Positions 8,607 through 17,538 of a stretch of DNA of 64,000 bases are shown piece after piece (the first letter of the stretch is position 1; every line of letters begins with the position of its first letter). The notes below the pieces were generated by a model, which did no database searches, had not been told where the DNA came from, and was given only the letters and a program-made list of their open reading frames with translations. The stretch is from positions 558,001 through 622,000 of the forward strand of contig NZ_AP022560.1 in assembly GCF_010726085.1 (NCBI RefSeq), given 5' to 3'. The translations under genes were made by a program, and so were the position numbers. Source of the stretch: Mycolicibacterium moriokaense. GTDB lineage: Bacteria; Actinomycetota; Actinomycetes; Mycobacteriales; Mycobacteriaceae.

Positions 8607-10235
8607 TCAAGCAGCTGGCGCTGTCTGGAGTACGTGTACGGTTCCGACACCTCCGTCGACTCTGACGATGTCTCCGGTGCGCAGCATCTCGGTGCCGGTC
8701 TTGGTGTTCATCACGCACGGGATGCCGAGCTCGCGGGCGACGACGGCCGCGTGGCTCATGAGGCCGCCGATGTCGACGACGAGTGCGGCGCTGAGGAACA
8801 TCAGCGACACCCAGGAGGGATCGGTCGTATGGGCTATGAGGATGTCGCCGTCGGCGATGTCGGCCTCGGCAGGATCGGTCACGACCACGGCGCGGCCTTC
8901 GACGATGCCCGTGCACGCACCGATCCCGGACAACGAAGTGTCGGTGGAAGCGTCGGCCTGATGACCCGGCTGCGGTGTCGGTCGTCCGGTCCAGGCGCTG
9001 GGGATGGTCACCGATTGGTACCGCTGCCGCTCCTCACGCCGTGCCGTGACCAGGTCTGCCAGATCTGCGCGGGGATCGATGACGGTGGTGCCCGTGAGCT
9101 CGTCGATGGTGAGGTAGAAGGCGTCCTCTTCATCGGCGAGGCGACCGGCATCCGCCAACAGCGCGCCGATCTGGCGAGCGCTTGCCCGCAGCACGTCGAG
9201 GCACTGCAGATACGACACCTTGCCGGTGCCCCGCAGCGGAATGTAGCGGCGGGCCAGACGGAGCACGAGTCGGGCCCGCACCGCGTCTGCGCCGCTCAAC
9301 GAGGAGAAGAGCTTCCGTTCAGCCTCGGCACGCTGGCGAGGCCCTTCAAAGGCCTTGGCGTGTGGGGATTCTGAGTCGGGCTTGATGCGGTAACGCTGCA
9401 CCAGGGCGTGCACCGCCCCGGGATCCTCCCGCCAGACCCGCGTTGCGAGCTCACCCTCCCCAGGACCGTGGTAGCCGTGCCGACGGATGAACTCGGCTTC
9501 GTCGATGACGTCGCGCGACGCGGCCCACAGATCGTCGAGTACGGCACCCTCCTCGTGCGAGCAGCCGCGTAGCAGCGCAGCGGAGTCGACGCCGGTGGCC
9601 GCCGCCAACTTCGAGAGCTGATCCTGCAGGGGCTGGATCAGGGTGGCTGAGATAACGGCCTGCGCGGCAAGAGCGTCGAAGAATCGGTCGCGGGCTTCCG
9701 CGGCCGACTGCCGTGCCCGCATCAGGTCCTTGCAGGGCATATCGGAGGTCTGCTGTCGCCACCAGATATCGGTGTCGGCCCGCAACCGGTCGATCCTGCG
9801 CCCGATTGTCAGCAGGGTCCGCGGATAGCGGGCGGCGATGAACGGCAACCGCCGATTGGAGGGACGGCTGCGGAAGTCCGGTGGCACGAAGCCGAAGAAG
9901 TCACGGGCCAGCGCTTCACCGGAGTGGCCCGGAATGAGATCGCCCATCTCGCAGAGGAAGTCGACACGTACGGCCATGCGACCGTAGAAGGCGCCCGTTA
10001 TGCGCTCCGCTGGGTCCCGTGGAATGGCACCGCGCCGGGCAGGCAGCGCTCCCATCCCGACGAAAGGCTCGCGAAGCCCCAGTTCACTGGCAGGCACCCA
10101 GACGCTGGCGGTCAGGGGTGTCATGACTCCCGGTACAGCTTCGGCGAGGTTGACAGAACTCCACGTGGCATCGGGCGGGGACGCCATGTGCAGCGCGTTC
10201 GCCCCGGTGTGCTTTGACACCAAGTCGTGCGGCAT
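8607..10235 (-). CDS. PEP-utilising (rifampin phosphotransferase-like) large subunit, copy 3
   Basis: This is the first gene of the leftward operon and encodes 542 aa. The ATG at 10235 is preferred over the GTG at 10250 because an AGGAG lies eight bases upstream of it. It has W-S-S-V-N-L-A-E near residue 28, HGYHGPGEGEL followed by WREDP in the middle, and the C-terminal phosphohistidine domain with GGLMSHAAVVARE (His about 495). It lacks an ATP-grasp domain like its two paralogues. Divergent from the TetR gene at 10330, its promoter region contains the 19-bp palindrome at 10274..10292. Confidence 0.85.
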   Translation of the reverse strand: MPHDLVSKHTGANALHMASPPDATWSSVNLAEAVPGVMTPLTASVWVPASELGLREPFVGMGALPARRGAIPRDPAERITGAFYGRMAVRVDFLCEMGDLIPGHSGEALARDFFGFVPPDFRSRPSNRRLPFIAARYPRTLLTIGRRIDRLRADTDIWWRQQTSDMPCKDLMRARQSAAEARDRFFDALAAQAVISATLIQPLQDQLSKLAAATGVDSAALLRGCSHEEGAVLDDLWAASRDVIDEAEFIRRHGYHGPGEGELATRVWREDPGAVHALVQRYRIKPDSESPHAKAFEGPRQRAEAERKLFSSLSGADAVRARLVLRLARRYIPLRGTGKVSYLQCLDVLRASARQIGALLADAGRLADEEDAFYLTIDELTGTTVIDPRADLADLVTARREERQRYQSVTIPSAWTGRPTPQPGHQADASTDTSLSGIGACTGIVEGRAVVVTDPAEADIADGDILIAHTTDPSWVSLMFLSAALVVDIGGLMSHAAVVARELGIPCVMNTKTGTEMLRTGDIVRVDGGVGTVHVLQTAPAA

Positions 10236-10273
10236 GGAGACTCCTGTCACGTTTCGAACTCAGAATAAAAACG

Positions 10274-10292
10274 AAGTGTACGGCGTATACTT
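10274..10292. promoter_or_regulatory. 19-bp near-perfect palindrome, likely TetR operator
   Basis: AAGTGTACGGCGTATACTT reads as an inverted repeat with a single mismatched pair about a central G. It lies in the 94-base gap between the divergent phosphotransferase operon (start 10235) and the tetR gene (start 10330), where an autoregulating TetR repressor would be expected to bind. The surrounding bases are AT-richer than the genes. Confidence 0.65.
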
Positions 10293-10329
10293 TCGCTGGC
10301 GCAACTGCCAGTTTTTCGGAGGTGCATGA

Positions 10330-10947
10330 ATGGCACGAGCGGGGTTGAAGCGCGAGGCGGTGGTACGCGCGGCGGTGCGGATCGCCGACGCCGAGGGCAT
10401 CGAAGCGCTCAGCATGCGCCGCCTCTCACAGGAATTGGGCGTGACGCCGATGGCGCTCTACCGCTATCTGCCAGACAAATCCGGCTTGGTCGACGTGGTC
10501 GTCGACGAATCTCTGCGGGTTGTCCCGTTGGTCGATCCGAGCGGGGACATCAGCGCCGAGCTGCTCCGTTGCTTCGGTGGTCTATACGAGCTGCTACTTG
10601 CGCACCCCGGGCTGGCGCGTGCGGCCGGCGAGCGAGCCCTGGCCGGGCCGGTAGCAACCCAGATCGGCGACCAGGTGCTCGCGCTACTGCACCGCAACGG
10701 AGTCAACGGTGCCAACGCCACCAACCTCTTGGTCTCGGCGTTCAGCCTGGCCCTGGGAAGCGCGCTCTACCGGACCTCCCGAGGTGGTCGTTCAGGCAGC
10801 GACTTTGTGCGGTCAGACGGCGAGGCGCCGGCGGTCCATCGGGTGCGAGACCGGTTGGTGGCGGCCAGCGAGGACGACGAGGTGTTCAGGGACGCCCTGG
10901 AGCGGCTGATCATCAGTTATCTCGATATCGGTGCGGTCAATCGATGA
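10330..10947 (+). CDS. TetR-family transcriptional regulator
   Basis: The 205-aa protein has an N-terminal helix-turn-helix (residues 8-50) with MRRLSQELGVTPMALYRYLPDK, followed by a TetR-C-type ligand domain (residues 80-200). GGAGG at 10318-10322 sets the ATG at 10330 rather than the out-of-frame ATG at 10326. It is divergent from the phosphotransferase operon and about 500 bases upstream of the mce operon on the same strand, so it may control either or both. The palindrome at 10274..10292 is its likely operator. A 14-bp GC palindrome (10973..10986) follows its stop and might form a terminator stem. Confidence 0.9.
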   Translation: MARAGLKREAVVRAAVRIADAEGIEALSMRRLSQELGVTPMALYRYLPDKSGLVDVVVDESLRVVPLVDPSGDISAELLRCFGGLYELLLAHPGLARAAGERALAGPVATQIGDQVLALLHRNGVNGANATNLLVSAFSLALGSALYRTSRGGRSGSDFVRSDGEAPAVHRVRDRLVAASEDDEVFRDALERLIISYLDIGAVNR

Positions 10948-11441
10948 CGGTCGGCACGCTCCCCGTTTCGGCGCGCGCCGGCGCGCTTCTCAATTACCGA
11001 CCACTGCAACGAGTTTCGGATGTCGCGGCGCGGCGGCAGCGATCACTTCGGGCTTCGGCGGTAGATCGCTCCAGCTGGGCGGACAAAAGCCTGGCGGCTC
11101 ACGTCACGCGGGTTGACTCACTATGACCCACGCCATACCATCAGTCCCCGAGTCGGCTGGGATGCCGCTCGATAAGAAGCACCTCGGCGGACGCCGACCA
11201 ACGTGGCGGCCGGTGCTAACAGCAGATAGAAGTAGAACCACGGAGAACAGGAGACCCGTATGGCCAGCCAAATAGGCGCCAGTGCTAGCGGGCTCGACGC
11301 AGCAAAATTTTTTTACTTCCGAATTTTAATTTTAATTAGAAGTAATATCGGGGCGTGGGCGGCGAAGATCGCCGGGATGACAGCAGCCGGAAGCAGGGGA
11401 GCTTTTATGGCATTGGTGACGGACCGACCTCAGGATGACCG
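10948..11441. other. 494-base non-coding region upstream of the mce operon
   Basis: No convincing gene is seen. After a short GC palindrome at 10973..10986 the sequence is unremarkable until an AT-rich island at about 11303..11350, which contrasts with the GC-rich surroundings and carries an inverted repeat (11313..11345). A 61-codon open frame (11260..11445) with a GGAG before it encodes a low-complexity stretch of Phe/Ile/Leu over the AT-rich island and looks non-genic. A 12-codon frame from ATG 11407 (MALVTDRPQDDR) follows GGGGAG and ends in a TGA that overlaps the TTG start of yrbEA, so it could be a leader peptide. Confidence 0.6.
11313..11345. promoter_or_regulatory. Inverted repeat in AT-rich promoter island of the mce operon
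   Basis: Seven-base arms TTACTTC (11313..11319) and GAAGTAA (11339..11345) are perfect complements, separated by 19 A/T-rich bases. The element is about 100 bases upstream of yrbEA in the only markedly AT-rich stretch of the gap. It is a plausible promoter/operator for the mce operon, perhaps read by the TetR encoded at 10330. Confidence 0.45.
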
Positions 11442-12482
11442 TTGACCAGTCGCTCTGATCGCGACCAGCTAGAAGTCCAGCCGGCGTCGGCTGAGGCCGA
11501 ACCGGATCATCCCCGCGACCAGGCACCCGTTAGCTATCCGAACGCCGAGGCGGTTCCAGCTAACACGGGTGGCGTCGCTGTCCTCGACCGCCCGAAGGTC
11601 AAGGCGGACACCGCACCCGACCGCAGTCAGCCGCCCGGCAGGCTTCAGGTCGCGACTGACGCGGTACGCACCGGCGTGCACAAGGCCGTGTCGAAAGTAA
11701 CGTCCATACCGACGCAGAGCGCGGGCACGACGGGCCGTGGCGTGCTCCTGGCGGCGGCGGTGCTGCGGTACTCCGTCACCGACACCCTGACCCTGAAGTT
11801 GCCGTTCGGCGAGCTCATCATCCAGGCATGGACCTTGCTCAAGGTCACCGCCTTGCCCGCGGTCCTGATGGCGATCCCGTTCGGTGCCATGGTGGCGGTG
11901 CAACTGTCGGGCCTCGTCAACGAGGTCGGCGCCAATTCATTGGTCGGCTCCGCCACGGGCGTCGCGGTCCTTCGGCAGGGTGCACCGGTCACGGCCGGCC
12001 TGTTGATGGGAGGTGCCGCCGCGGCGGCCATCGCGTCTGACTTCGGTGCACGCGCGATACGGGAGGAACTCGACGCGCTGCGGACACTCGGAATCGATCC
12101 GGTGCGGCGACTGGTGGTGCCGCGGTTCCTGGCGCTGATGCTCATCACCCCGATCCTGGTCGTGATCGTCATCGCGATGGGGGTCGGAGCCGCGTTCCTC
12201 ATCGCAACGCTCGTCAACGACGTGACGCCCGGTAGCTTCTGGCTCTCCTTCGGAGCGTTCGCCAAGATGGTCGACGTCTGGTTCACCCTTGCCAAGGGCT
12301 TCGTCTTCGCGGGCATCGTTGCAGTGATCTCGGCGCAGCGCGGGATGGAGGCCAAGGGCGGTCCACGCGGTGTCGCCGATGCGGTGAATGCGTCGGTGGT
12401 GTTGAACGTCCTGTTGATCGTGATCGTGAATCTGGCCATCACGCAGTTGCAGACGATGTTCTTTCCGATGGCGGTGGCGTGA
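11442..12482 (+). CDS. yrbEA: Mce-system permease YrbEA (MlaE-like)
   Basis: The first permease of an mce lipid importer, related to MlaE of Gram-negative lipid transporters. The core (about residues 100-346) has five or six membrane spans and the conserved cytoplasmic ASDFGARAIREELDALRTLGIDP, the EExDA-type loop thought to contact the ATPase. A TTG start at 11442 gives 346 aa with a 78-residue Pro/Asp/Ala-rich extension. Starting at the GTG codons for residues 79 or 83 would give about 268 aa, the usual family length. The frame is open and reasonably GC-rich at third positions throughout, so the extension could be real. The ATPase (MceG/Mkl) is not in this window, as is normal. Confidence 0.88.
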   Translation: MTSRSDRDQLEVQPASAEAEPDHPRDQAPVSYPNAEAVPANTGGVAVLDRPKVKADTAPDRSQPPGRLQVATDAVRTGVHKAVSKVTSIPTQSAGTTGRGVLLAAAVLRYSVTDTLTLKLPFGELIIQAWTLLKVTALPAVLMAIPFGAMVAVQLSGLVNEVGANSLVGSATGVAVLRQGAPVTAGLLMGGAAAAAIASDFGARAIREELDALRTLGIDPVRRLVVPRFLALMLITPILVVIVIAMGVGAAFLIATLVNDVTPGSFWLSFGAFAKMVDVWFTLAKGFVFAGIVAVISAQRGMEAKGGPRGVADAVNASVVLNVLLIVIVNLAITQLQTMFFPMAVA

Positions 12483-13354
12483 TGGCTGCGCCCGCCCAGC
12501 ACACGACGTCCGCGCCGTCGAAGCCCATGCACCTGTTGCGCGCACCCATGCGGGCCGTGTCGCGGACCATGGAGACCGCGGGGCAATGGGTGACGTTCGT
12601 ATTCCAGACGTTCTGGATGTTGCCCATCACCGTTCGGAAATACCGCCGCGAAACGATGCTGGTGATGAACAATCTCGCATGGGGGCGCGGATCGATCATC
12701 GTCGACGGCGGAGTGGTCAGCGTACTGGCGATCCTCGGTGTCACGGTCGGAGCGATCGTGGCGATCGAGGCATACGCAACGCTCCACCTCATCGGCCTCG
12801 GAGCCCTCGCCGGCGTGATCGGCGGGTGGGGCAACGTACGCGAAATGGCGCCCCTGGTGGCGGGTGTGGCCTTCGCATCCCAGGCCGGCTGCCGGATGAC
12901 GGCCGAGATCGGGTCGATGCGCATCGCCGACGAGATCGACGCGGCCGAAGCCATGGGCCTGCGCTCCATTCCCTTCGTCGTCGGCACGCGCGTCGTTGGT
13001 GGGCTGATGTGCGTGATCCCCGGATTTCTTCTGACACTTGCGATCAGCTTCGTCACCTGCGACACCGTGATACGGATCTTCTACGGTGAGCCCGGCGGTA
13101 CCTATGACCACTATTTCGTACAGTTCCTGACGCCGACCGACCTCGCCTACTCGCTGTTGAAGGCTGTCGTGTACTGCACCGCAGTCACCATCATCCACTG
13201 CTACTACGGGTTTTTCGCCTCGGGCGGCCCCGTCGGCGTCGGTGAGGCCTCCGGTCGCGCGATCCGGTCGAGCCTGGTGACGATCATGGTGCTGGATCTC
13301 GCGACGACCATCATGCTGTGGGGCCTGCGCCCGGAATTCGTGTTCAAGGGGTAA
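12482..13354 (+). CDS. yrbEB: Mce-system permease YrbEB (MlaE-like)
   Basis: The second permease, 290 aa, starts at an ATG sharing its first base with the yrbEA stop (TGATG); GTG at 12479 is an alternative. After a 50-residue soluble N-terminus it has membrane segments around residues 70-110 and 170-290 and the conserved MTAEIGSMRIADEIDAAEAMG loop, matching EExDA of the partner. It is expected to form the YrbEA-YrbEB heterodimer in the inner membrane that couples MceG ATP hydrolysis to lipid import. Confidence 0.92.
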   Translation: MAAPAQHTTSAPSKPMHLLRAPMRAVSRTMETAGQWVTFVFQTFWMLPITVRKYRRETMLVMNNLAWGRGSIIVDGGVVSVLAILGVTVGAIVAIEAYATLHLIGLGALAGVIGGWGNVREMAPLVAGVAFASQAGCRMTAEIGSMRIADEIDAAEAMGLRSIPFVVGTRVVGGLMCVIPGFLLTLAISFVTCDTVIRIFYGEPGGTYDHYFVQFLTPTDLAYSLLKAVVYCTAVTIIHCYYGFFASGGPVGVGEASGRAIRSSLVTIMVLDLATTIMLWGLRPEFVFKG

Positions 13355-13365
13355 GGGTCGCGACG

Positions 13366-14454
13366 ATGCTGTTTCGACTGTCGGCGGAGGCCGAAGCGCG
13401 GAGGCTGAAACTCATCGGCACCGCGCTCACGCTGTGTGTGACCGTTGCCGTGCTGCTGGCGGTGTTCAACCCCTTCGCCGGCCGATCGGTCGGACAGATC
13501 GATGTGGTGCTGGATCTGCCGTACGTCGGCCAAGGGGTGTCCATCGGTACACCCCTGCTGTTGCACGGGGTCGAGGTCGGAAAGGTCACGGCGGTGTCGA
13601 ACATGCCGGGTGGCGCTGTCCGGCTGGACACCGAGTTGCAGTCGACACCTACCGCGGGGCTGACCGACGCGATGGTCGTGGATTTCCGTCCGGCCAACTA
13701 CTTCGGCGTGACAGGGCTCAATCTCATTGCTGGACAAGGTGGTTCCCCCCTGCGCGACGGCATGCAGATCACGACGGTGCCCAAGGGGAACTTCACGCTG
13801 CAGACCCTGCTCGCCCGTCTCGGTGAGATCACTGGAGGAGTGGTGACGCCGCAGTTGATCAGCGTGATCAACAAGGCCACTCGATACACCGATGCGCTGA
13901 ATCCGCTTCTGGAGACGATGGTGGTGACGGCGGAGGCGATCACCAAGGTGCAAACGGTGAGCACTGAGCAACTGTTGCGCAATGCAACCGGTATCAGCGT
14001 GGTGTTCCCCGGTTTCGTCGACGCCGCAACGGCGGCCGGCTACGGCTTCAACCAGCGCGGCGGATTCGTGACCTTCAACGTGTCGGGTGCGGCGGCGCTC
14101 CCCGGCGAGGGCGAGGTTCCGGTCCCCGGTCAGCCCCAATCGCAGGAGTTCTGGGAGACAAGGTCGCGGGCGACACTGGACCTCCTCGCGAACTCCTTCT
14201 TCGGTGCAGTGGGCAAGCTCTTGTCGTCACATCCGAGTGATCTGCTGCCCGCCGTGGACCTGGTGAAGACCATCAGCGACACCGTCCCTGGTCTGGTCGC
14301 GCCCGCCGGGATCGGAGACACGATGGTGGAACTGCGAACACGATTCGAAAAGCTTTACGCCGGTTCACCTGAACAGCGTGCACTGCAGGTGCACATCCTG
14401 CTCGACAACCTTCCCGGGGTACAGGCCCCTGTCAACGCGCTGGGAGGGCCGTGA
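13366..14454 (+). CDS. mceA: MceA, MCE-domain substrate-binding subunit
   Basis: The 362-aa protein has an N-terminal membrane anchor (about residues 15-36) followed by the MCE/MlaD domain (about 40-120; GVSIGTPLLLHGVEVGKV is the typical strand-loop-strand). A long helical C-terminal region follows that in Mce complexes builds a hexameric tunnel. The ATG at 13366 is preceded by AGGG and lies 11 bases after yrbEB. It is the first of six non-identical MCE proteins. Confidence 0.9.
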   Translation: MLFRLSAEAEARRLKLIGTALTLCVTVAVLLAVFNPFAGRSVGQIDVVLDLPYVGQGVSIGTPLLLHGVEVGKVTAVSNMPGGAVRLDTELQSTPTAGLTDAMVVDFRPANYFGVTGLNLIAGQGGSPLRDGMQITTVPKGNFTLQTLLARLGEITGGVVTPQLISVINKATRYTDALNPLLETMVVTAEAITKVQTVSTEQLLRNATGISVVFPGFVDAATAAGYGFNQRGGFVTFNVSGAAALPGEGEVPVPGQPQSQEFWETRSRATLDLLANSFFGAVGKLLSSHPSDLLPAVDLVKTISDTVPGLVAPAGIGDTMVELRTRFEKLYAGSPEQRALQVHILLDNLPGVQAPVNALGGP

Positions 14455-15461
14455 TGATCAAACCGTGGGGGGCGCTGTGGCGGTTTCTGCTGTGCGCCGC
14501 GGTCGCAGCGGTCATCTTCATCGTGATCGTCAACGTGTTACGCCAGCCGGTTGCCAGTGAAACCCGAACCTATACAGCGGATTTCACCGATGTATCTGGC
14601 CTACATGTCGACTCTGACGTACGCGTACGTGGTGTGCGCGTCGGCAAAGTCATGGCGGTCAATCTCGAACGCAAGGCGGGTCAGAGCATCGCCGTGGTCA
14701 AGTTGAGTCTCGACAGCACGTACTCGGTGGTGAATGGCACCCGGCTGGCCGTCAAGTATCAGGCGCTCACCGGGTTGCGTTACATCGACGTCGTCGATCC
14801 GTCCGAACAGCAATCGCCGCCCGACGTCGTCAGCCACGTGCCGCTTAGCCAGACCCAGCCGTCCTTCGACATCACAACACTCTTCAACGGGCTGCAGCCA
14901 GCGCTGGCCACGCTGAGTCCGGAGGACATCGACGTCTTCACCGAGAACGCGGCGAACTTCCTGTCCGGCGACGGCAGCGGTCTGGGGCCGATGCTGGACA
15001 GCATCCGGAAGCTCACCGAGTTCGTCTCCAACCGCCAGGAGGTGGTGGCGACGCTGATGCGCAATCTTTCGACTCTGGCAGAGACGTTCGGCGGACACTC
15101 GACGGATTTCGTCCAGATTCTGGACTGGCTCAACCGCCCGATCGACGCGTCGTTGACCGTGCTCGACGAGTTCCGCAAGTCGGAGCTGTACGGTCCCGGG
15201 TTCACCTCAGCCGCGGTTCGACTGCTGCAGAACATGGGGTTCAAACCAGGAGAAGCGGATATCGATGAGGGACTTGATCGCGCGATCACCGTCTTCGACG
15301 ACTACAGCGACGCGTTCAAGCGCATCCCCGTGATGTGGGACAACGTGCAACCCGCGGCCGAACCCGGCACACCGCTGCCGTGTTCCCGAGGGCAGGCACG
15401 CTTGCCGGAATCGCTGGACATCTTGCTCAACGGTCAGCGGGTGGTCCTGTGCAATCCCTGA
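14454..15461 (+). CDS. mceB: MceB, MCE-domain subunit
   Basis: The protein has 335 aa and begins at an ATG overlapping the mceA stop (GTG at 14451 is an alternative). A transmembrane anchor lies at about residues 10-30, then the MCE domain (VSGLHVDSDVRVRGVRVGKV) and a helical C-terminal half. It ends with a Cys-containing tail (PCSRG...VVLCNP) that could form a disulfide outside the membrane. It is translationally coupled to mceA and mceC. Confidence 0.92.
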   Translation: MIKPWGALWRFLLCAAVAAVIFIVIVNVLRQPVASETRTYTADFTDVSGLHVDSDVRVRGVRVGKVMAVNLERKAGQSIAVVKLSLDSTYSVVNGTRLAVKYQALTGLRYIDVVDPSEQQSPPDVVSHVPLSQTQPSFDITTLFNGLQPALATLSPEDIDVFTENAANFLSGDGSGLGPMLDSIRKLTEFVSNRQEVVATLMRNLSTLAETFGGHSTDFVQILDWLNRPIDASLTVLDEFRKSELYGPGFTSAAVRLLQNMGFKPGEADIDEGLDRAITVFDDYSDAFKRIPVMWDNVQPAAEPGTPLPCSRGQARLPESLDILLNGQRVVLCNP

Positions 15462-16420
15462 AGTTCCTTTCCAGCCAGATGTTCTGGGGTATCACCGCAT
15501 TGCTGATGGTGGCGGTGGTGGGCGTCACCGCGGCCGCGGTATATGTCAGCCCCCCAGGGGAGCAGACGATGGTCTTCTACACCACCGACGCTGCCGCGAT
15601 CCGGCCTGGCGACGATGTCCGGATCGCGGGGATCACCGTGGGAAGGGTCAAAGACCTCGCGATCGAGCCCGAACAGGTGAGGGTCCGCGCCACAGTCGAC
15701 AAGAACGCGTTCGTCGGCGACCAGTCCCAGGTGCAGGTGCGCATGCTGACGATCGTCGGCGGCTACTACGTCAATCTTGTTTCGCTCGGCGATAAGCCGT
15801 TGGGGAACAAACCCATTCCGGCGGAACGGGTAGCCGAACCGTACAACCTGATGCAGGCCCTGACCGACGCGACGAAGGTCACCGACCGTGTCGATCCCAA
15901 GCCCATCAACGAATCGCTGAACCAGATTCAAACCGGCCTGACGGGAACGAACACCGAGACGCTGTCTGCGATCATCGACGCCGGCAACGCCCTGACGGGC
16001 ACCATCGAACGACAGCGCGGACAGATCGCCGAGATCCTCAACATCTCCGACGAATACATCCGTGAACTCAGCCAGTTCACCGGAAAGCTCCAAGAACTCG
16101 TATCGAAGATCGCCATCCTCGAGCAGACGCTGGTGCTCTACGGCAAGGGCTTCGCGGGTGCGCTGAGCGGAATGGGCGACATCGGCGATGCGTTCCTGGA
16201 GCCCTTCGGGCGGTTCTGGGTGAACCATCGTGAGGAGTTCATCGAGAAAGTCCGGGAATGGCAGGACAGGTTCAGGCGGTGGGCGGACAACAACAGCAGG
16301 ATCATTCCGAGATTGCGGCGTGTGCGGGACAAGATCGAGCGTGTCCTCGACGCACAGAATGCCCGGCCGGAGCTGCTCGCCACAGACCTCTGCATCCCGA
16401 TGCCGGGAAGTCCGTGCTGA
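15449..16420 (+). CDS. mceC: MceC, MCE-domain subunit
   Basis: The protein has 323 aa. The GTG at 15449 overlaps the last 13 bases of mceB and gives the expected MQSLKFLSSQMFWG start. It has a membrane anchor at residues 9-32, the MCE domain with AIRPGDDVRIAGITVGRV, and a long coiled helical stretch ending in a basic segment and a short tail with two Cys (LCIPMPGSPC). An upstream in-frame extension would lie entirely within mceB and was rejected. Confidence 0.92.
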   Translation: MQSLKFLSSQMFWGITALLMVAVVGVTAAAVYVSPPGEQTMVFYTTDAAAIRPGDDVRIAGITVGRVKDLAIEPEQVRVRATVDKNAFVGDQSQVQVRMLTIVGGYYVNLVSLGDKPLGNKPIPAERVAEPYNLMQALTDATKVTDRVDPKPINESLNQIQTGLTGTNTETLSAIIDAGNALTGTIERQRGQIAEILNISDEYIRELSQFTGKLQELVSKIAILEQTLVLYGKGFAGALSGMGDIGDAFLEPFGRFWVNHREEFIEKVREWQDRFRRWADNNSRIIPRLRRVRDKIERVLDAQNARPELLATDLCIPMPGSPC

Positions 16421-17538
16421 TGGGGAGCACACCGATGCGTATCAGAAAGCGCGTGGCGACGACCGTCATGGTGGCCGCGACGGTGGTGGCTGCCGGAACC
16501 TCTTGCACTACTACTGACGGTTCGGCGCAAGCCGCGTACTGCGCGATGATGCCCGACACCATCGGGCTCTATGTCGGCAACCCGGTGACCCAGATGGGCT
16601 ATCGGATCGGCGAGATCACCTCCTTGTCTGTCGGTTCGCAGAGTGTCCGCGTCGAATTCGCCATCACCGAAGAACGCACCCTGCCCGCTGACGTGAAGGC
16701 GGTGATCCGATCGCCATCGATCCTCGCCGACCGTTCCCTCGAACTGGTAGGCAATTTCACCGGCGGGCCTCAGTTGAAGGCCGGGGAGTGTGTGCCGCTG
16801 GACCGCTCGATGTCGCCGAAGACCCTGTCGGAGGTCATCGGTTCGGCGGACACGTTCCTCGACGCGATCAACCCCGAAGGGTCGACGAACATCGCAGACA
16901 CTGTGCGCGGGATCGACCAGCTGGCTCAGGGCAACGGCGCCGAGGTGGGACAGCTCGTCAGCAGAACGTCGGCGTTGCTGGACAGTCCCGATCAGTCGAT
17001 CAGCGACATCGGCTCGATCATTGCGAACCTCGCCGAGTTGACTACGGCTCTGAAGGACATGCGGGACCCGCTGAAGCAGATCCTGCTGGACGCCAGGACG
17101 ACGACCGCGGATATCGCCACCGCCCTCGACGGTACGACCCGACTCTCCGGAAAGACCGAACTCGGAAACCTTGGCCCGCTCATCGAGGCTGTAGCTGTCG
17201 TGGAGACTCGGCTGGGCGAGGAAACACAGCTCACGCTGGACACACTGAGTGCCACTGTGCGCAAGGTCAGCCCACACGCCAACGCCTTTGCGGCGCTGTT
17301 GGATCCGGTGCCGTGGTGGATCAACTCCATCGCCAATCACTACAACGGCAAACAGTTCAACATGTTCAACATCGCCTACCGGCCGCCGATGTTTCGCGTG
17401 CGATCACATGACGGCCTCGCGCTATGCGGCTTCATGAACAGTTCGGTGCCCGGAAGCTGTGCCGATGTCAACGGCGTGCCGTACGCCGTCGATGTCGCGC
17501 TGCTCCAGTACGTCCTGATGCAGGCGAACCGGCCATGA
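16420..17538 (+). CDS. mceD: MceD, MCE-domain subunit
   Basis: The protein has 372 aa from the ATG that overlaps the mceC stop. An ATG at 16435, with GGGGAG just upstream, would give 367 aa and is almost as likely. The N-terminal hydrophobic segment ends in VAAGTSC, a weak lipobox-like site that may make it a lipoprotein. The MCE domain (PVTQMGYRIGEI) and helical region follow, and the C-terminus contains paired Cys (ALCGFMNSSVPGSC) common in mycobacterial MceD proteins. Confidence 0.9.
   Translation: MGSTPMRIRKRVATTVMVAATVVAAGTSCTTTDGSAQAAYCAMMPDTIGLYVGNPVTQMGYRIGEITSLSVGSQSVRVEFAITEERTLPADVKAVIRSPSILADRSLELVGNFTGGPQLKAGECVPLDRSMSPKTLSEVIGSADTFLDAINPEGSTNIADTVRGIDQLAQGNGAEVGQLVSRTSALLDSPDQSISDIGSIIANLAELTTALKDMRDPLKQILLDARTTTADIATALDGTTRLSGKTELGNLGPLIEAVAVVETRLGEETQLTLDTLSATVRKVSPHANAFAALLDPVPWWINSIANHYNGKQFNMFNIAYRPPMFRVRSHDGLALCGFMNSSVPGSCADVNGVPYAVDVALLQYVLMQANRP

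Noticed and set aside
10973-10986. GCGCGCCGGCGCGC palindrome after the first tetR
   Set aside because: GC-only palindromes are frequent in high-GC DNA, and no T-tract follows, so I do not call a terminator; it is only mentioned in the gap description.
11260-11445. A 61-codon frame upstream of yrbEA
   Set aside because: Although GGAG precedes it, it crosses the AT-rich promoter island and encodes a Phe/Ile-rich low-complexity stretch; I treat the region as regulatory.
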